NCBI GenBank assembly: GCA_016647705.1
Contig: CM028326.1
Coordinates: forward strand, 5,518,001-5,582,000
Length of the DNA stretch: 64,000 bases
Direction: 5' to 3'
From: Eucommia ulmoides
Lineage: Eukaryota; Streptophyta; Magnoliopsida; Garryales; Eucommiaceae
Under the pieces are notes generated by a model. The model had not been told where the DNA came from. It ran no database searches and saw only the letters and a program-made list of their open reading frames with translations. Made by a program: the position numbers and the translations under genes. Below, piece by piece: positions 24,789 to 37,771 of the stretch. Within the stretch, counting starts at the first letter, position 1, and the number at the start of each line of letters is the position of its first letter.

Positions 24789-25900
24789 TGGGATTGGAAT
24801 CTTAAACCCTAAATTCTAGAGGAGAATTCAAACCCTAGATGGATAGAATCAAAAGGGGAGCTCAATCTGCAGTAAAGTGGAAAGAGGAAGTCATCAAAAA
24901 TAAGAAATTAGAATACTACTATGGATTCAACTTCAACCCCCACCCCACCCCAAAGAAAAAGAGATTGAAAATTCACATCTATAGAAAATTTATATATAGG
25001 TTAGGATCAAGTAACACAAGCGATGTGTAATTCAACACGGACTTTGACAAACCACTGTAAACAGATATCGAGAGAAGTACCCAACATCGATGTGGGATTC
25101 AACAACATCAACAGCCCAATAATCAAATTTGGAAGATATTCATAAGAAATTTCAACAGCAAAAGATGAATACATATACGCATCACATCATACATGTGTAT
25201 ATGTATGCAGATAATGAATGTGATTCAAACATAACATGAGAAAATTCAAGCTTCTAAAATTCAAGAACTAGAAGCTTGGGAGAACAAAGCATAGTCAACC
25301 ATGAAATGTTTTTTTTTTTTTTGAAATAAAATTAGTGTGTGTGTGTGTGTGTAAAGGGTTAAAATCTAGAGAAGAAGAAGATCCGACCATCATCACAAGT
25401 TGAGACTGGAAATAATTGAAGGTGAGAATCCAGAGAGGCAAGATAAATATCTAAAAAGGACATCCCAAAATTAGCACCCACATAAATAAAGATGGACTTA
25501 TCCATACTCTGTTCAATTTTCAGCTCCAAAAAAAAATAAAAAAAAATCAATTTGCCTATACCAGAAACAGATCATCACACAAAAATCAAAACTGAAAACA
25601 ACCCAATTTTCTTCAACCCATTTTCACCACAAAATTGAAAAAATAAATAAATTCAAGCAGTGTTGAAAATTACCAAAATTTACCGCGAAACAGAGACGAA
25701 AACACCAGTAACAGAGCGCAGCTTTCAGAAAACAGAGAAAAACCCTAACAAAAAGGCCCTTCTCTCTCTCTCTCTCCAGAAGAACACCTCTCTCTCTCTC
25801 TCTATCTATCTATCTGAACTCTTAAGAGAAGGTGAGGGATTTTTGGGTCCTGAGATATTTTTTTCTCTGTTTTTGGCGTCGTGTGAATTTCTGACAAAAA
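24789..25900 (-). promoter_or_regulatory. Inferred 5' leader and leader intron of the COL9-like gene
   Basis: A typical 3' splice site, TTTACTGCAG, ends at 24867, 78 bases before the ATG. Upstream, a leader with (GA)n/(CT)n tracts (25760-25803 on plus) ends at a donor CGCG/GTAAAT at 25684. This gives an 817-bp intron (25683-24867) in the 5' UTR. The position of the transcription start is unknown. A (GT)n tract lies at 25335-25350 inside the intron. Confidence 0.55.
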
Positions 25901-26726
25901 AATAATAATAAATTAAAAAAAAGTGCAAGTAGAGAGAGAGAGAGGTGGGACCTAATCCCTTTGGCGAAAGAGAAAAGTTAGGTCCCCTCTTTAAATTCTT
26001 GGCTTTTGGGTCCCCCCTCCTCCAAAAAGGTCGCCTTTTCCCATTATACTATTATTCACACAGTGAGATATTTTAGATAGATTTGTGAAAGATATGTATT
26101 TTATGAGTGGATATATTACAAGTGACCTGTTTTTTTTCTAAATGAGAACAATTAATTTTCTAATTTAGAATCGACCGACGAGGGTTGTCGGTTAGTGTAA
26201 ATACTTAAATTTAATTCTTGTTTTTATAATTATCCTTTATCATATTAGGCTAAAATGACAGAATTATTCGTCATTAATTTTATTTTTTTGTTTTCTTTCT
26301 TGTTTTTTTCTTTGTTTTCTCCCTCTTTCATCTTCTCACCACCATCTTCTCATACAATTTCCACTGGTGACCTCCGTTGCCATTCGCCATCGTTGGCGAC
26401 GTTTTTGATTCTCTCTTTCTCTCTCAGCCTGTTTTCTCCCCTTTCCTAGCCCTCTCGCCTTTCCCCCCCAATCCCGTGTCTCCTCGCCGAATATGCAAAG
26501 ATCTGACAGCCTCCTTGTCAGATCTGTGCAGCTTTGGCGAGAAGGCCATTGGATCGCGCAAATCTGACTTCTCATCGTTGGATATGCACAAATCCGACAA
26601 GGAGACACCACACAAAGGTTTAGGGGGGAGAGAAAGGGAGAAGCAGAAGAAGGTGATAGAAGGTGGCGACAATGACAAGGAGTTGGCCCGAGGTGTGGTG
26701 GTAACGGTAATAGTGCAAGTGGGTTT
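25901..26726. other. Intergenic between COL9-like promoter and Athila element
   Basis: Contains AT-rich DNA, then from about 26280 a C/T-rich and G/A-rich stretch. Long frames overlap on both strands here, none with family features. I see no gene. Confidence 0.5.
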
Positions 26727-26731
26727 GAGAG

Positions 26732-28017
26732 TGAGATGAATTTTATCTATCTATTTTCAAATCGAATTTGGTAATTTTCGAGTATTTTTATTAAATTTTA
26801 ATTTGTTTTAATTTATTTTTATTTAAAACAAGGGTTAGGAGTGAAAACGGTCAAAAAACGAGTAAGGCGGTTAAAAAACAATTAAGAGAATAAAATATTC
26901 AAATAAGTAGTTTCACTGCTGCAGCGGTGAAACAACAGAGAGTTCCCTAAGTTCTGATCGCTTACCGTTGCAGCGGTGATAAAGCAGAAAGCCTATTGAC
27001 ATGCCCATCGCTGCAACGGTCAGGCTCCACCTGTTTTAGATATTTTTCTAGATATTTTGTTTGTTCTTTTTTTGTTCCCATTCGTTCACATTGTTCTTAG
27101 AACACCTAAGGGAGTGTTTTGAGTGTTCTAAAAAAAAGGCTCTCGACCAACCAAAGAGGAGAAGCTCAATTGGAGAGGACAAAACAAGATCAGAACGGTT
27201 ATTACGGACGCCACCTTCATATAACGGCTATTCTCCCTTATTTCTCTGTTTATTTTTAACTCGTTTTTGGTTGTTTAAACATGTATATATTGTTTATCAT
27301 TGAATATATGGTTATGGCCATGAGCTGAACACTGATTATTTATGAGATTGATATAGTTTATTAATATACGTCATTTGTTTAATCTTTGTTTCGTTATTGA
27401 TTGTTTTTGCCTATTCGATTGTGTTTACCGTTCTTCTTCATTTATGCATATATTGAGAAATCGGAGTTTGACACTCGGGAGAGGTAACCCCGAATTCGGA
27501 CTAGGGTTTAAACACAAAGCGACGGTCTAATGACTAGGGAAAGCGTTAGAAAGTGTGCAATCCGTGAGGTTGGGGTGAGACTCATGTGACCAAGTGTCAT
27601 ATAGACGCTCGAGGGGGACTTCAGCGTTGACGCAAAGTCACATATTCATTCACTTTACACTCGGGAGAGGTAGTGAGTGAGTTTTCGATACCTAGATTGT
27701 CGGATAGATTTGAACACCAGTAATGTAAACTAGATTGGATCGAACACGTATACGTAAACGAAATTAATCCCTAGATAATCTATTCCCATATAATATATTT
27801 AGTATTATAGTTTAATTAATTATTAATTTAGTATATTATTTACAAAAACAAAAATCTAATTTTTATCGCCTAAATAAAGTTCGGTTATGATAATCGCGGT
27901 AATTAGCGATAATTTAATCCAATCCCTATGGATACGACAACTCTTCTCATTCACTATTTTATAAAACTTGACCCGTACATTTGCGATGAAAGTAGCACCG
28001 TAATTTACGCGCTACCA
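26732..28017 (+). mobile_element. 5' LTR of an Athila/Tat-type retrotransposon
   Basis: 1286 bp starting TGAGATGAATTTT and ending GCTACCA. It is preceded by GAGAG (26727-26731), which recurs after the distal LTR remnant at 33548-33552: a 5-bp target duplication. The primer site follows at 28024. The flanks are GA-rich, so the duplication is supportive rather than decisive. Confidence 0.75.
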
Positions 28018-28023
28018 AGTTTT

Positions 28024-28041
28024 TGGTTTCGTTGCTGGGGA
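28024..28041 (+). other. Primer binding site, Athila type
   Basis: TGGTTTCGTTGCTGGGGA is close to the standard TGGCGCCGTTGCCGGGGA of Athila elements, with C-to-T changes. This pattern is common after cytosine methylation of silent retrotransposons. Confidence 0.8.
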
Positions 28042-28147
28042 TTGGTTTTTAGATTGTTGTTGATATTGTGAGTAAGTAACTTGAATTTAATTTAGGCATT
28101 TATTTTGTTTATAATTTTTATTTGTAGTTTTGTTTTTCATACAGGGT

Positions 28148-28791
28148 ACTTGAAGATGCTAGATCAACAAGTATTGATGTATTTCTTTCAACGAGATTCC
28201 GAGCCATTTTATTGTGCTTGGGATTGATACAAAGAGTTGTTATTCCGGTTTCTGAATCATCGTTTCCCGAGGGAGTGTCAATTACTGAACTTCCTCGATA
28301 GGTTACAAGCCGCAACAAAAAATTGGGTTGAAGGCGGAAACGGTACCACCTCTTTCGACCAACTAACCGCAGACGAAGCCTATCAGATACTGGAAGACAT
28401 GACGGAACTTGATTTTCAGAGTTGGAATTATCCAAAGCTTGAGGGATAGTTTCACCGTTTCGGCGCCATGGATTGACATCCCGGACCAACATGAGGAGTC
28501 TTCCATCTCCCTGGAAGAGATATTTGCTGCAATTATGGGGGAGACTCAGATTTTCTTAGGGGAAACGAATGACCGGCTAAATGAGCACGAGGATCGTCTT
28601 AACAATATTGAGATGGTTTGCATCAACATCGATGCGACCGTAACATTTTTTCAGACGCAAATCGGTCAGCTTATCTGCTTTATTGAGGCCGAGACAGAAA
28701 CGGTGGCATTGAGAGACACACAAGTCGTATTATGTGAAAGCCACCGTAAGGAATCGAATGCAAGCGGAAGGTATTTGGGAGAGATCGAATA
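28148..28791 (+). pseudogene. Athila-type gag remnant, truncated
   Basis: The frame from about 28150 shows gag-like segments: FYCAWD-stop-YKELLFRFLNHRFP, then LTADEAYQILEDMTELDFQSW. Athila gag proteins have a corresponding W/YKELL...P...EAY-LLE-M pattern. There are in-frame stops (about 28228 and 28447) and a shift to the next frame. That frame stays open to the insertion point at 28791 and has a coiled-coil-like FLGETNDRLNEHEDRLNNIE. Everything downstream (protease to envelope-like region) has been lost. Confidence 0.6.
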
Positions 28792-31005
28792 TGTCACAAC
28801 CCACCCCGGACACCCATCACTCTGGGGCTGGCATGACGTCAACGTGACATCACCTGCACGCCAATCCAACTAGAAAACGACAAGTGCATACATAAATACA
28901 CAACCACCAAGAACGAACCATATTATTTCAATACACTATCTATTTGGGAACACACCCGTCCCTACAAAATTATAATAACAATAAAGATAAAATAACCATG
29001 AACCTCTCATACGTTCGCCTCAACCAGTACCTTGCAGAATACTTTCTCACTACCGCATTGCCGGACTCTATTTAGTGTCAGTACGGGACCGACTCCTAGC
29101 TGTCGCACTTGCGATTATATTGTCTTCTTAATAAAAACATTTTAGAGGGATCAAGTATAAAATATATAAATATCACCTATCACAAAGAAAAGCCCTTTTT
29201 CCTGTCACCACAGAAAACAACATATATAGGTTTATAACATCTCAACTAAGCAGTAAAAATCAACCCGAACGTCACAACAACCATATAGTATAACGCAACC
29301 GAAATAATAGATATATCAACATAAATGAATACACCAATCCAGTTTAAGAAAAAGTATATATAATTGCAAATTTATTCACTCATTCACCGCATACGACAAA
29401 CACCACACTACACCACATCATACTACACCACACCATATTGCACCACATCACACCGCACCACACCACATCATACCCCGACTAGTTATGTGATCGTTTTAAC
29501 CTCACGATTGGGAGTTGCAACGGTACTGTACCACCCATAGGATATGCCTTCCTAGCGGGATATAACAATGTTTTGCTGGACTATGCCAAGCAGGTGAACA
29601 ACGCTCTGCTGGACTATGCCAAGTAGGTGAATATCCAACACCAATTTCCACCTCACCTCAATAACAACAACTCATTTCAACCTCAACGACAACCACTCTG
29701 TCCATGATCAACTTCCACCCTTTTAGAAAAACAATGAAATTTACAAATTTAAAAAACACTCAAAATACGCTTGATCCACGTAAGTTAGAAAATTCATCCT
29801 AAGTAAACACATTTTTTTTCTTCATATATATATGAAAATAGATTTACAAGAAGATAGTACACTCACCTGGTGATCAGTTCCGAAGACTTCTACCAACTAA
29901 CCTCTACCGGTACTCCGGTGCCTGTGTACCTAATAGTGACAGGGCCTAAATTAATATTTTATGTAAAAACAACCTATTCATGCCATGCAACTCTAATTTC
30001 CGTAATTTATTATTCCCCACATTTTATTATGAATTGTTTCTATTTGACTAGTATTACCCCGTTAAAGTTTATTATATAAACTTTATCCATGTGAACGGTC
30101 TCAATAATTATTATTGTCATTTCTACATTTTAAGGCTAGTTATTTAATTTAACAATCATAAAATTTAACGAGAAATGTTACTCGTTCCGAAACGATTGTC
30201 GATTTCCTTTAAAATTTCTTAGTTTATGCTTCTGCTCCCACCGCCTTGGCGCATATACTTCTTTTTTCCTCTGTTTGGCCTACTGACGCTCATCCGCCTC
30301 GGGGAGATTTTCCACCGCCTAGGCAAACACGTGCCTTTTTCTTTGCTTTACTTACTGATGATCCACCGACTCGGCGAGATTTTCCACCTCCTCGACGAAC
30401 TACGTCATCTTCTTCTTTATTTCGCTACTGACTCGTCACCGCCAAGGCCGTCGTTTTCACCACCTCAGCGAACACATCCCAGTTTCTTTTTGTTTGCATT
30501 TTGCTGCTCCTCCGCCTAGGTGAAGTTTTTCACCGCCTAGGTGAACAGTTGTCTTCTTCGTTCAGCTTCTGCTTGCGATCAGAACAACTATCTCTCTCTC
30601 TCTTTTTCTTCACTATCTCCGGTAGCTCTTTCACCACCCTACTTCAACGATCAACCACACCTACACAACAACCAGTTTTACCAACAAACACCCCCTTCAA
30701 GCCTGATCAACACACCAAGATCAACACCTTCACACCCACACAGACCTACTATACCCAAAACAGAAGAAAATAGAGCACACACACCTTTTTCACACACCCT
30801 TACAGTTTGAACTAGACAAAGAGACGGTATACACCCATATCCTGCCGAACCAACCAACAATCAACCTGAAACACGCCCTCACGCTAATGAACTCACCATT
30901 TTCGGCGATCACGAACCTCCGAGATCTTCTTCCTCCGATTCTCTCTCTCTCTAGGTTTTCTAGATCTTTTCTTCTTAAATTTTTCGTGATCCTAACATGC
31001 CTAAA

Positions 31006-31059
<54 letters not shown>

Positions 31060-31353
31060 AAAAAAAAAAATCTTTTGTTCAAATACTCCATTTCCACCCT
31101 AATTTTCTTTGAATCTTCATTTTAGTCCAATTCACCCTTTATGCGTTTCTAAAATTTGTAATTGCACCCTTAACATTTAATTTTTGTAAATTAGGTGACA
31201 ATTTGCATTTCAAGTTTAAAATAAATGTTTCTAAATTTGCAACTCGTGCCATAAACTTTTAATTTGAATTTTAATTGACCCAATTTCACCCCGAATTCCC
31301 AATTCCTCTAAATGCCACTAAAATGATGTACATGCTACGATTGAGGTCTTACA
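28792..31353 (-). mobile_element. 3' LTR of Tekay-type element RT3, 2.56 kb
   Basis: Starts TGTCACAACCC on plus and ends GGTCTTACA at 31353, with the polypurine complement ACTCTTCCCTCCT next to it (31354-31366). It is colinear with 9985-12655, including the conserved block near 29475-29545. In place of the 24-bp minisatellite it has a two-unit repeat containing GCTGGACTATGCCAAG (about 29573-29637). It also has (AT)n-(GA)n at 31010-31056. It is inserted in the Athila gag. Confidence 0.8.
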
Positions 31354-33493
31354 ACTCTTCCCTCCTAAAAGAAATTTTGTCCCGAAATTTTATTACTTTA
31401 ATTGAACAAATATGAGTATTTGTTCCTCATCTCGTCTTCTCGCTCCCACGTCGCTTTTTTTACTGTGTGACTGCGCCATAACACCTTGATTAACGGGATC
31501 ATTTTCGTTCGCAACACCTGGTTTTTACGACTTAGGATTTGGACTGGCTCCTCAACGTAGGTCAAATCTTCTTCTAATTCGATTGGCTGCGAAGTCAACA
31601 CATAAGAAAGGTCTGGTACATATTTTTGGAGCATCAATACATGGAAAATGTCGTGTAGTCGAGACAACTCTGGCGGTAATGCAAGTTTTTATGCTGTAGC
31701 GTTAACCCGTTCTAAAATTTCATATGGTCCGATGTACCTTGGACTCAACTTCCATTTCTTGCCGAACCTCATTATACCTTTCCAAGGAGAGATACGCAAA
31801 AATACATGACCCTCCACTTCGAATTCCAATTCCTACTGGCACTTGTCTGCGTAACTCTTTTGTAGAATTTAAGCAATTTTTAATTTTTCCCGAATCACCT
31901 CCACTTTGTCTACTGTCATCTGGGCTATGTCCGAACGTCAACAATTTTCGTTCACCCACCTCAGTTCGACAGATGGGGGTTCTGCATCTCCTACCATACA
32001 ATATTTCATACGGGGCCATCTCGATTGCTGAATGGTAACTGTTGTTGTAGACGAATTCCATCAACGGCAAATGATCATCCCAACTACTAGGAAATTCCAG
32101 AACACATCCTCTCAGCATATCCTCTAACGTCTTAATCGTACGCTCTGACTGACTATCTGTCTGAGGATGAAAAGCGGTGCAAAATTTTAACTTGATACCC
32201 AAAGCAGTTTGGAGACTCAGCCAGAACCTCGAAGTAAATCTCGGATCTCTATTCGACACTAAAGAAACCGGTGCACTGTGCAACCTAACAATCTCATCGA
32301 TATACAATTGGGCATACTTTTCAAGGGAATACGTCATTTTTACGGCCAAAAAATAAGCGGACTTGGTAAGCCTATCAATGATTACCCAAATGGAATTATA
32401 CCCCTTTTGAGTACGGGGTAATTCCAAAACGAAATTCATTGTGATATGTTCCCACTTCCACTCTGGAATAGGTAGAGGTTGCAGCAACCCACTCGGACAC
32501 TGGTGCTCAATCTTAACTTGTTAACAAACAAGACACCTAGCAACAAATTCTGCGATTTCTTGTTTCATTGCGATCCACTAATAATGTTCACGCAAGTCTC
32601 GATACATCTTGGTACTGCCTAGATACATCGCGTACGCTGAGTTATGCGCTTCTTTCAAAATATCTTTCTTTAAATTGACAATATTAGGCACACATAGCCT
32701 ATTCTCAGTCATCAATGTCTCATCACTGTCCCTAATCTGATAATCAGTTCTGTGACCATTTTTCACTTCATCCTAAACCCTCTCCAATTGAGCGTCTGAC
32801 TTTTGAGCTTCAACAATACGATCAGTCAACGTCGGTCTTAAAGTCAAGGTCGCTAGCAATGCTTCCATCTGACCAACTGCTAACTGAACTCGCAACGATC
32901 TCAACTCGGCATATAGATTAGTATGAACTACTTGAATGTGTGTGATCGAAACTGCCGATTTCTGACTCAACGCATCCGCTACAACATTAGCTTTCCATAG
33001 ATGATAATAGATGGTGCAATCGTAATCTTTAACTAATTCTATCCAACACCTTTGCCTCAAATTTAACTTATTCTGAGTAAACAAGTATTTTAGACTCTGA
33101 TGATCGGTATATATTTCACACGTTTCCCCGTACAGATAGTGCCTCTAAATCTTCATGGCAAACACAATCGTCGCCAACTCCAAATCATGCATCGGGTAAT
33201 TACGCTCATGATTCTTTAATTGCCGAGATGCATATGCGATTACATGACCATACTGCATAAGAACACATCCCAACCCTTGGTATGATGCATCACTATAAAT
33301 CATAAAATCACCCCCTTCTGCCAAGAGGGATAGTATTGGCACCGATATCAATCTTCCTTTCAGCTCTTGAAAACTTTGTTCGCATTTGTCGGTCCATTCA
33401 AATTTGGATTCCTTGCGGGTCAATCGAGTTAATGGGGCAGCTATAGCAGAAAATTCTTTCACAAACCGTCGATAGTAACCCGCCAATCCTAGA
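31354..33493 (-). pseudogene. RT3 pol remnant: RNase H, integrase, chromodomain
   Basis: Minus strand from 33486: end of RT ([11 protein letters not shown]) and RNase H ([25 protein letters not shown], to about 32900); the linker before integrase (LKEAHNSAYAMYLGSTKMYRDLREHY, near 32578); the integrase core (32487-31720) with IIDRLTKSAYFLAV, VSNRDPRFTSRFW, FHPQTDSQSERT and GRRCRTP; and a chromodomain-like C-terminus (31667-31398) with LRTKMIPLIKVLWR and ATWEREDEMR. The chromodomain marks a chromovirus, and the sequence is Tekay/Del-like. Several stops and frame breaks are present. The 5' end of the element (RT, protease, gag, 5' LTR) is deleted at about 33493. Confidence 0.85.
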
Positions 33494-33547
33494 AAGTTTA
33501 ACCCATATACTTGCGGTGAAAGTAGCGACGTAATTTACACGCTACCA
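33494..33547 (+). mobile_element. 54-bp remnant of the Athila 3' LTR
   Basis: Matches 27964-28017 (the end of the 5' LTR) with a few substitutions, ending GCTACCA and followed by GAGAG. It proves that the deletion removed both the Athila interior and the 5' part of RT3. The junction has a short shared AAA, compatible with microhomology-mediated loss. Confidence 0.8.
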
Positions 33548-33693
33548 GAGAGAAAAAGAAAGAGAAACTTAATTATACATAAGGGTAAAATAGTAATTGT
33601 ATTTATTTTATGTTTTGAAAGATAAGAAAAAATAAATAATTGATCTTTATTTTTCGCCTACAAGAGGTCTCCATAGTATTTAACAAAATTTAA

Positions 33694-34325
33694 GGTTGCG
33701 TTTCGGTAAGGGATTTAATAAATTCATGGAATTTGTAAATGATGAGATTTCAAAATTCTAGATTTCGAAATCCATCATTTAAAAATTCCTTATTTGGGTA
33801 ACTTTTTTAAATAAAAAATTTAATTGTGTAATTTGATGATTCATTTATTTGGATAAACAAGTATTTGAACGTAAATTTTTTAAATCTATTAGATTTTAAT
33901 AATAAAAAAAGAGAAAATATATCTCATAATATAATTTTTATTTAGTAAATAATATGACTTTCATTATACTTCACTACTTTAATAATATGATTTTTATACA
34001 TATTTTACAAATATGATTTTATTATATAATATAAAGAGAGAAGAGAAAATTTTAAAATTCGTATAATTACAAAATAAAAATTGAGATTGAAGTGAAATTA
34101 AATGAATGAGAAATTGAAAAAATAACGAATTCCCTCTTGGAATGATTTTGAAATAACATGTGTTTTGAAAAAATTTACAAATCGCTCTTATTTCGTATTT
34201 TACAAATGAATGAATTTTATAATTCATTCTTAATAGTACCTAAACAAAGAATTTGCTAAAACGAATTTGTGAAATCCTTTGTAAAAATAAAATCTCTCCC
34301 CCTAATTCCTTACCCAAACACAAAC
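33694..34325. mobile_element. Tourist-like MITE, 632 bp
   Basis: The ends GGTTGCGTTTCGGTAAGG and (complement) GTTTGTGTTTGGGTAAGG are flanked by TAA on both sides (33691-33693, 34326-34328). The AT-rich interior is partly self-complementary (AATTCATTC / GAATGAATT types). Confidence 0.7.
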
Positions 34326-34568
34326 TAAGGGATAATCGTGGTAATTGTCTTAGATACAGAAGGTGTCAATGGTAATTTTTCGTCATTTGAGGGTATTTTG
34401 TTTCAATGATATTTTTCTAATTTAATTTGTAAATTAAAATTTTCAAATTTTACATTTTGATTAATAAAATTTATTTTTAAAATTGAATTATAATTAATTT
34501 TTAGTTGACATTATTTAATAATTTGGTTTTACCAGCTGATTTTGTTAGATTGTCGAATGTAAAATTAT

Positions 34569-35360
34569 TGATGTATGAAATTGGTACACACCTTGAGTAT
34601 GGTTCAATCAGGTGATAGGTGTCATCTTGCTGAGGTGGAGTCGGCGGTTGAAAATTCCTCACGTGAGTTGTACTGGGTCCTGGGAGGATTGACATGTTGT
34701 GTTCATAATCCTGTTCCTCGAGGTGTGGTACCTATAGAAGGCTCGGGCCGGGATTTGTCCCGACGAAGTCCTTCCGGCGTGAGAATAAGAGCTCAGAGAA
34801 AAAAGATACAAAAATACGTCAAATAAACAAATGAACTCAAAACATTCGCTCGTGAAATAAAACGTACTCCTAGCTTGCATAGCCCCTAGTATACATAGGC
34901 ATTGGAGATGATCAGTTGGGCCTAAGTACGGTTAATTATGTGAAACCATGTGTTTAGCTGATAATCTAAGGCATTTAGGAGATAACCACTGAGCTTGGGC
35001 TTTTGGGCCCATTTGGTGAAGCTCGCGAGCTTCTGTTAGGCCTGTGCTGGTGAGCTGGTAGAGGAGAGTGGAGATCTGTGGAGTCCTGGAGGAGAAACGA
35101 GCTTAAATGGGGAGTCAGTCGAGGTGAACGGCTAAGTTCTTGAAGTTGGCCGTCTAGAGCACGGTGCAGAGCTCAAGGCGGCACGTCCCTGCAGGGCACC
35201 TTACTCCTTCCTAGGTGCAAAAGATATGCCAGGGAGGAGCTATGGTCGGCGTATGTTCCAACGTAGTGCTGTAAATTCTGAAATGCGTCCATATCACTAC
35301 GAGGATGGACGCGTGACTGGATTACAAGTGCTGACTCAGTGGTGCCCTCAAATACCCTGA
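34569..35360 (-). mobile_element. 3' LTR of a Tat-type element
   Basis: 792 bp, closely similar to 39629-42435 once the CACTA insert is taken out (790 bp left). It begins TGATGTATGAAATTGG on plus. The far end reads CCCTGA where the other copy has ACTCA. No target duplication is evident. Confidence 0.75.
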
Positions 35361-35472
35361 TCAGTTGCCTCTCTAGCCCTGTGCGGCGAGAGAAGTGAGG
35401 CGGTTAGGAATATTAATTTTTGACTGGAACGGGCGTCTTGGAGACTTCGAAGTACGAGAAACACCTCTGGTC

Positions 35473-35810
35473 AACATTTTTTCAATAATTAACTTTTTTG
35501 GGAAGCGAATTTGAAATAAGCCTCTATATAACTGCGATCTGGGGTCAAGTAGCACGGCAGGGTGACCCTGAATCTCTTCAATTTTCTAGGCAACACTTTT
35601 CCCACAGTTAACTTCTTCTGAGAAGCAGAGTTGAAATAGGCCCCCATACGACTGGAGTCCGGGTCAGGTAGCACAGTAGGGAAACCTCAAATTTCTTGGA
35701 TTTTCAAGGCGACATTTTCCCACAGTTGACTTTTTCTGAGAAGCAAAGTTAAAATAGGCCCCCATACGGTTGGGGTCCGGGGTCAGGTAGTACGGCAGGG
35801 CGACCTCGAT
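35473..35810. repeat. 119-bp tandem repeat, about 2.8 copies
   Basis: Units start at 35473, 35592 and 35711, exactly 119 apart. They carry TTTTCCCACAGTTRACTT, AAATAGGCCCCCATACG and GGTCAGGTAGCACGGCAGG. Copies 2 and 3 are more alike than copy 1. Confidence 0.85.
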
Positions 35811-37232
35811 TTTTTATTTTTATTTTTATAGCGGCATGGGCGAGGTGGTGCACCCCGTAAGAGTACCGGGTGCATGCAGTAATTGGCCGGTCGGCCAGGG
35901 GCGGGTCAGCCGCTATTGGGCCAGCCTTCTGGCCCTGGTTGAGCCAGTTGGGGAGTCAGTCCCCCTCCTTTGTTGAGGCCAATACTTTGCACTATGAAAG
36001 TTTTTTGGGGCACAAGATTTTTACACTTTGCACCTTTGTACCTTTCACCACTAGTTCACCTTGTGCCATGGATCAATGAGCTTGGTAGTGGAGTGCCACT
36101 AAAATTTTGATTGCCAATTTGATATTGTGCACCCCAAATCTTGAACACCACTTTGACAAATCTGTATCCTGGGTGCTTTGTCATTATTTTAGCATGGAAA
36201 TTTATGTTGCTACCATCTTAACGGGTGAGGCCTGAGGGGAGAACACCTTGAGTACGTCAAGGCACCGATCGCTTGGAACTTTGGTCGATACATTTGGAGA
36301 CAGCCCCAACTGCGTCCTGCTCACTAAAGGTAGTGTGGCAGGGCGATAAGCACAAGATAAGGTGATGCCGTCCAGAGGGGATGAGGCGACGCTTATAGAC
36401 AGCACCCCTGGACGACCCTTTCTCGAACTATTTAGAGAACAATATTAAGCAAAGAGATTCTAATTGAACTCCTGATAGGCAGAATTATGAACAACAATTC
36501 TCAACCTGCTAATGACCTATCTTGAGTGTAGAGTTTCGGTGTGAGCCTTTGACAGGAGAAATTCTTGAGGGGCGAGCCCTAAGCCGTAGCTTTTTCAGCA
36601 CTTGGGATTCTGTAGACTCATTTTCACTTACTCCTACTTTTTTAAGCGCAAGCGTGTAAGATTCTGAGTGGCATAGCCAGGGTACCTCAGAGTCTATTAC
36701 TTCCTCCCGACGTTTTTACCAAGTCGCTTTCTACTTAGTCCTGTTTTCAAAGTTGTAAAATTTTTTAAAAAAATTTAAAAACTTCCCATCTCTACCTAGG
36801 ACCATAGACCACGAGCCCCCCAATCCTGGACACGAGTTAACTATAATAAAATTGTGTCGTGGACTTAGGAGGAGGGTTTCTCAGGGTGCCTAGTCCTCTC
36901 AGTCCGCAGGGGTGCAACGCAGTGGTTGGTCCCCCGTGGCCAGTCATCGGGGAGTTCTTCGTAGTTAGGTTCATTCAAGAACCCTTTTATGTTATCTCCA
37001 TTTAGTCCATGCAGGATTACCTTCCCTTTTAAAATGTCGGACTTTTAGCCGACTAGTGGAGAGAAGTACTTAGTTGCAGGCTCTCAGACCCGATCAATGT
37101 CCTACCCTTAGTGGATGACCTTGGTCTTTCCTTGGGTACGGACTATTGACCTCCGGAGAGGGTCTGGTTGTTACCCTCGACGTTGAGAATCGGGATAAGG
37201 CTTATGGAGAGTCATTAAAGTGCCAAGAGTCC

Positions 37233-37560
37233 GGATGTTGAATTAGAGAATCTTTCGTGACTCTAGGAGTTGGAATGCCACTGAGGAGAATCATTTGCGA
37301 TGTCGGGAGTCAGGATGTTGATATGGAGAATCATTCACGACTCAGGGGGTCGAAATATTGTTGAGAAGAATCATCCGCAACATCGAAAGTCGGGATGTTG
37401 ATTTAGAGAATTATCTGAGACTCTAGGGGTTGTAATGCCACTGAGGAGAATCATCCGTAGTACAGGAGTCGGGATGTTGATTTGGAGAATCATCCACAAC
37501 GTCAGGAGTAGGGATGTTGATCTAGAAAATCATTTGTGACTCTGGGGAGTTGGGATGCCA
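37233..37560. repeat. About 80-bp tandem repeat with 40-bp half-period
   Basis: GGATGTTGATTTAGAGAAT-type words begin at 37233, 37313, 37393, 37472 and 37512. GGAGAATCATCCG words alternate between them. The last step of 40 shows that the unit is itself made of two related halves. Confidence 0.75.
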
Positions 37561-37771
37561 TTCCCTAGAGAGAACACGAGGCACACTGCACAAAACACCT
37601 TCTTTATTTTGATAAGCAAAACTGTAACACTTTATACAAATTGGAAGTTGTTCACAAAAGTGGATCTTTCTTACAGAAGTTGTGCTTCAGCTGGTCAGCG
37701 TTCCATGGGTGCCTGAGTGACACACCTTCCTCTCTTTCAAGATTGGTGCCAGGACGTGTGACCCTGGTGGC

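Larger units (their letters stand above)
35361..37600 (-). mobile_element. Tat-type element, long 3' region with tandem repeats
   Basis: No pol domain is readable on either strand. Two tandem arrays (35473-35810 and 37233-37560) lie here. Tandem repeats between pol and the 3' LTR are known in Tat/Ogre elements. The GC content is higher than in the surrounding DNA. Confidence 0.55.

Noticed and set aside
26255..26739. Overlapping frames of 64-120 residues
   Set aside because: Low-complexity CT/GA-rich DNA open on both strands. No splice context or family features.
30226..30860. Frames with repeated RLGEIFH segments
   Set aside because: Inside the RT3 LTR; a short C/T-rich repeat, not conserved in the sister LTRs.
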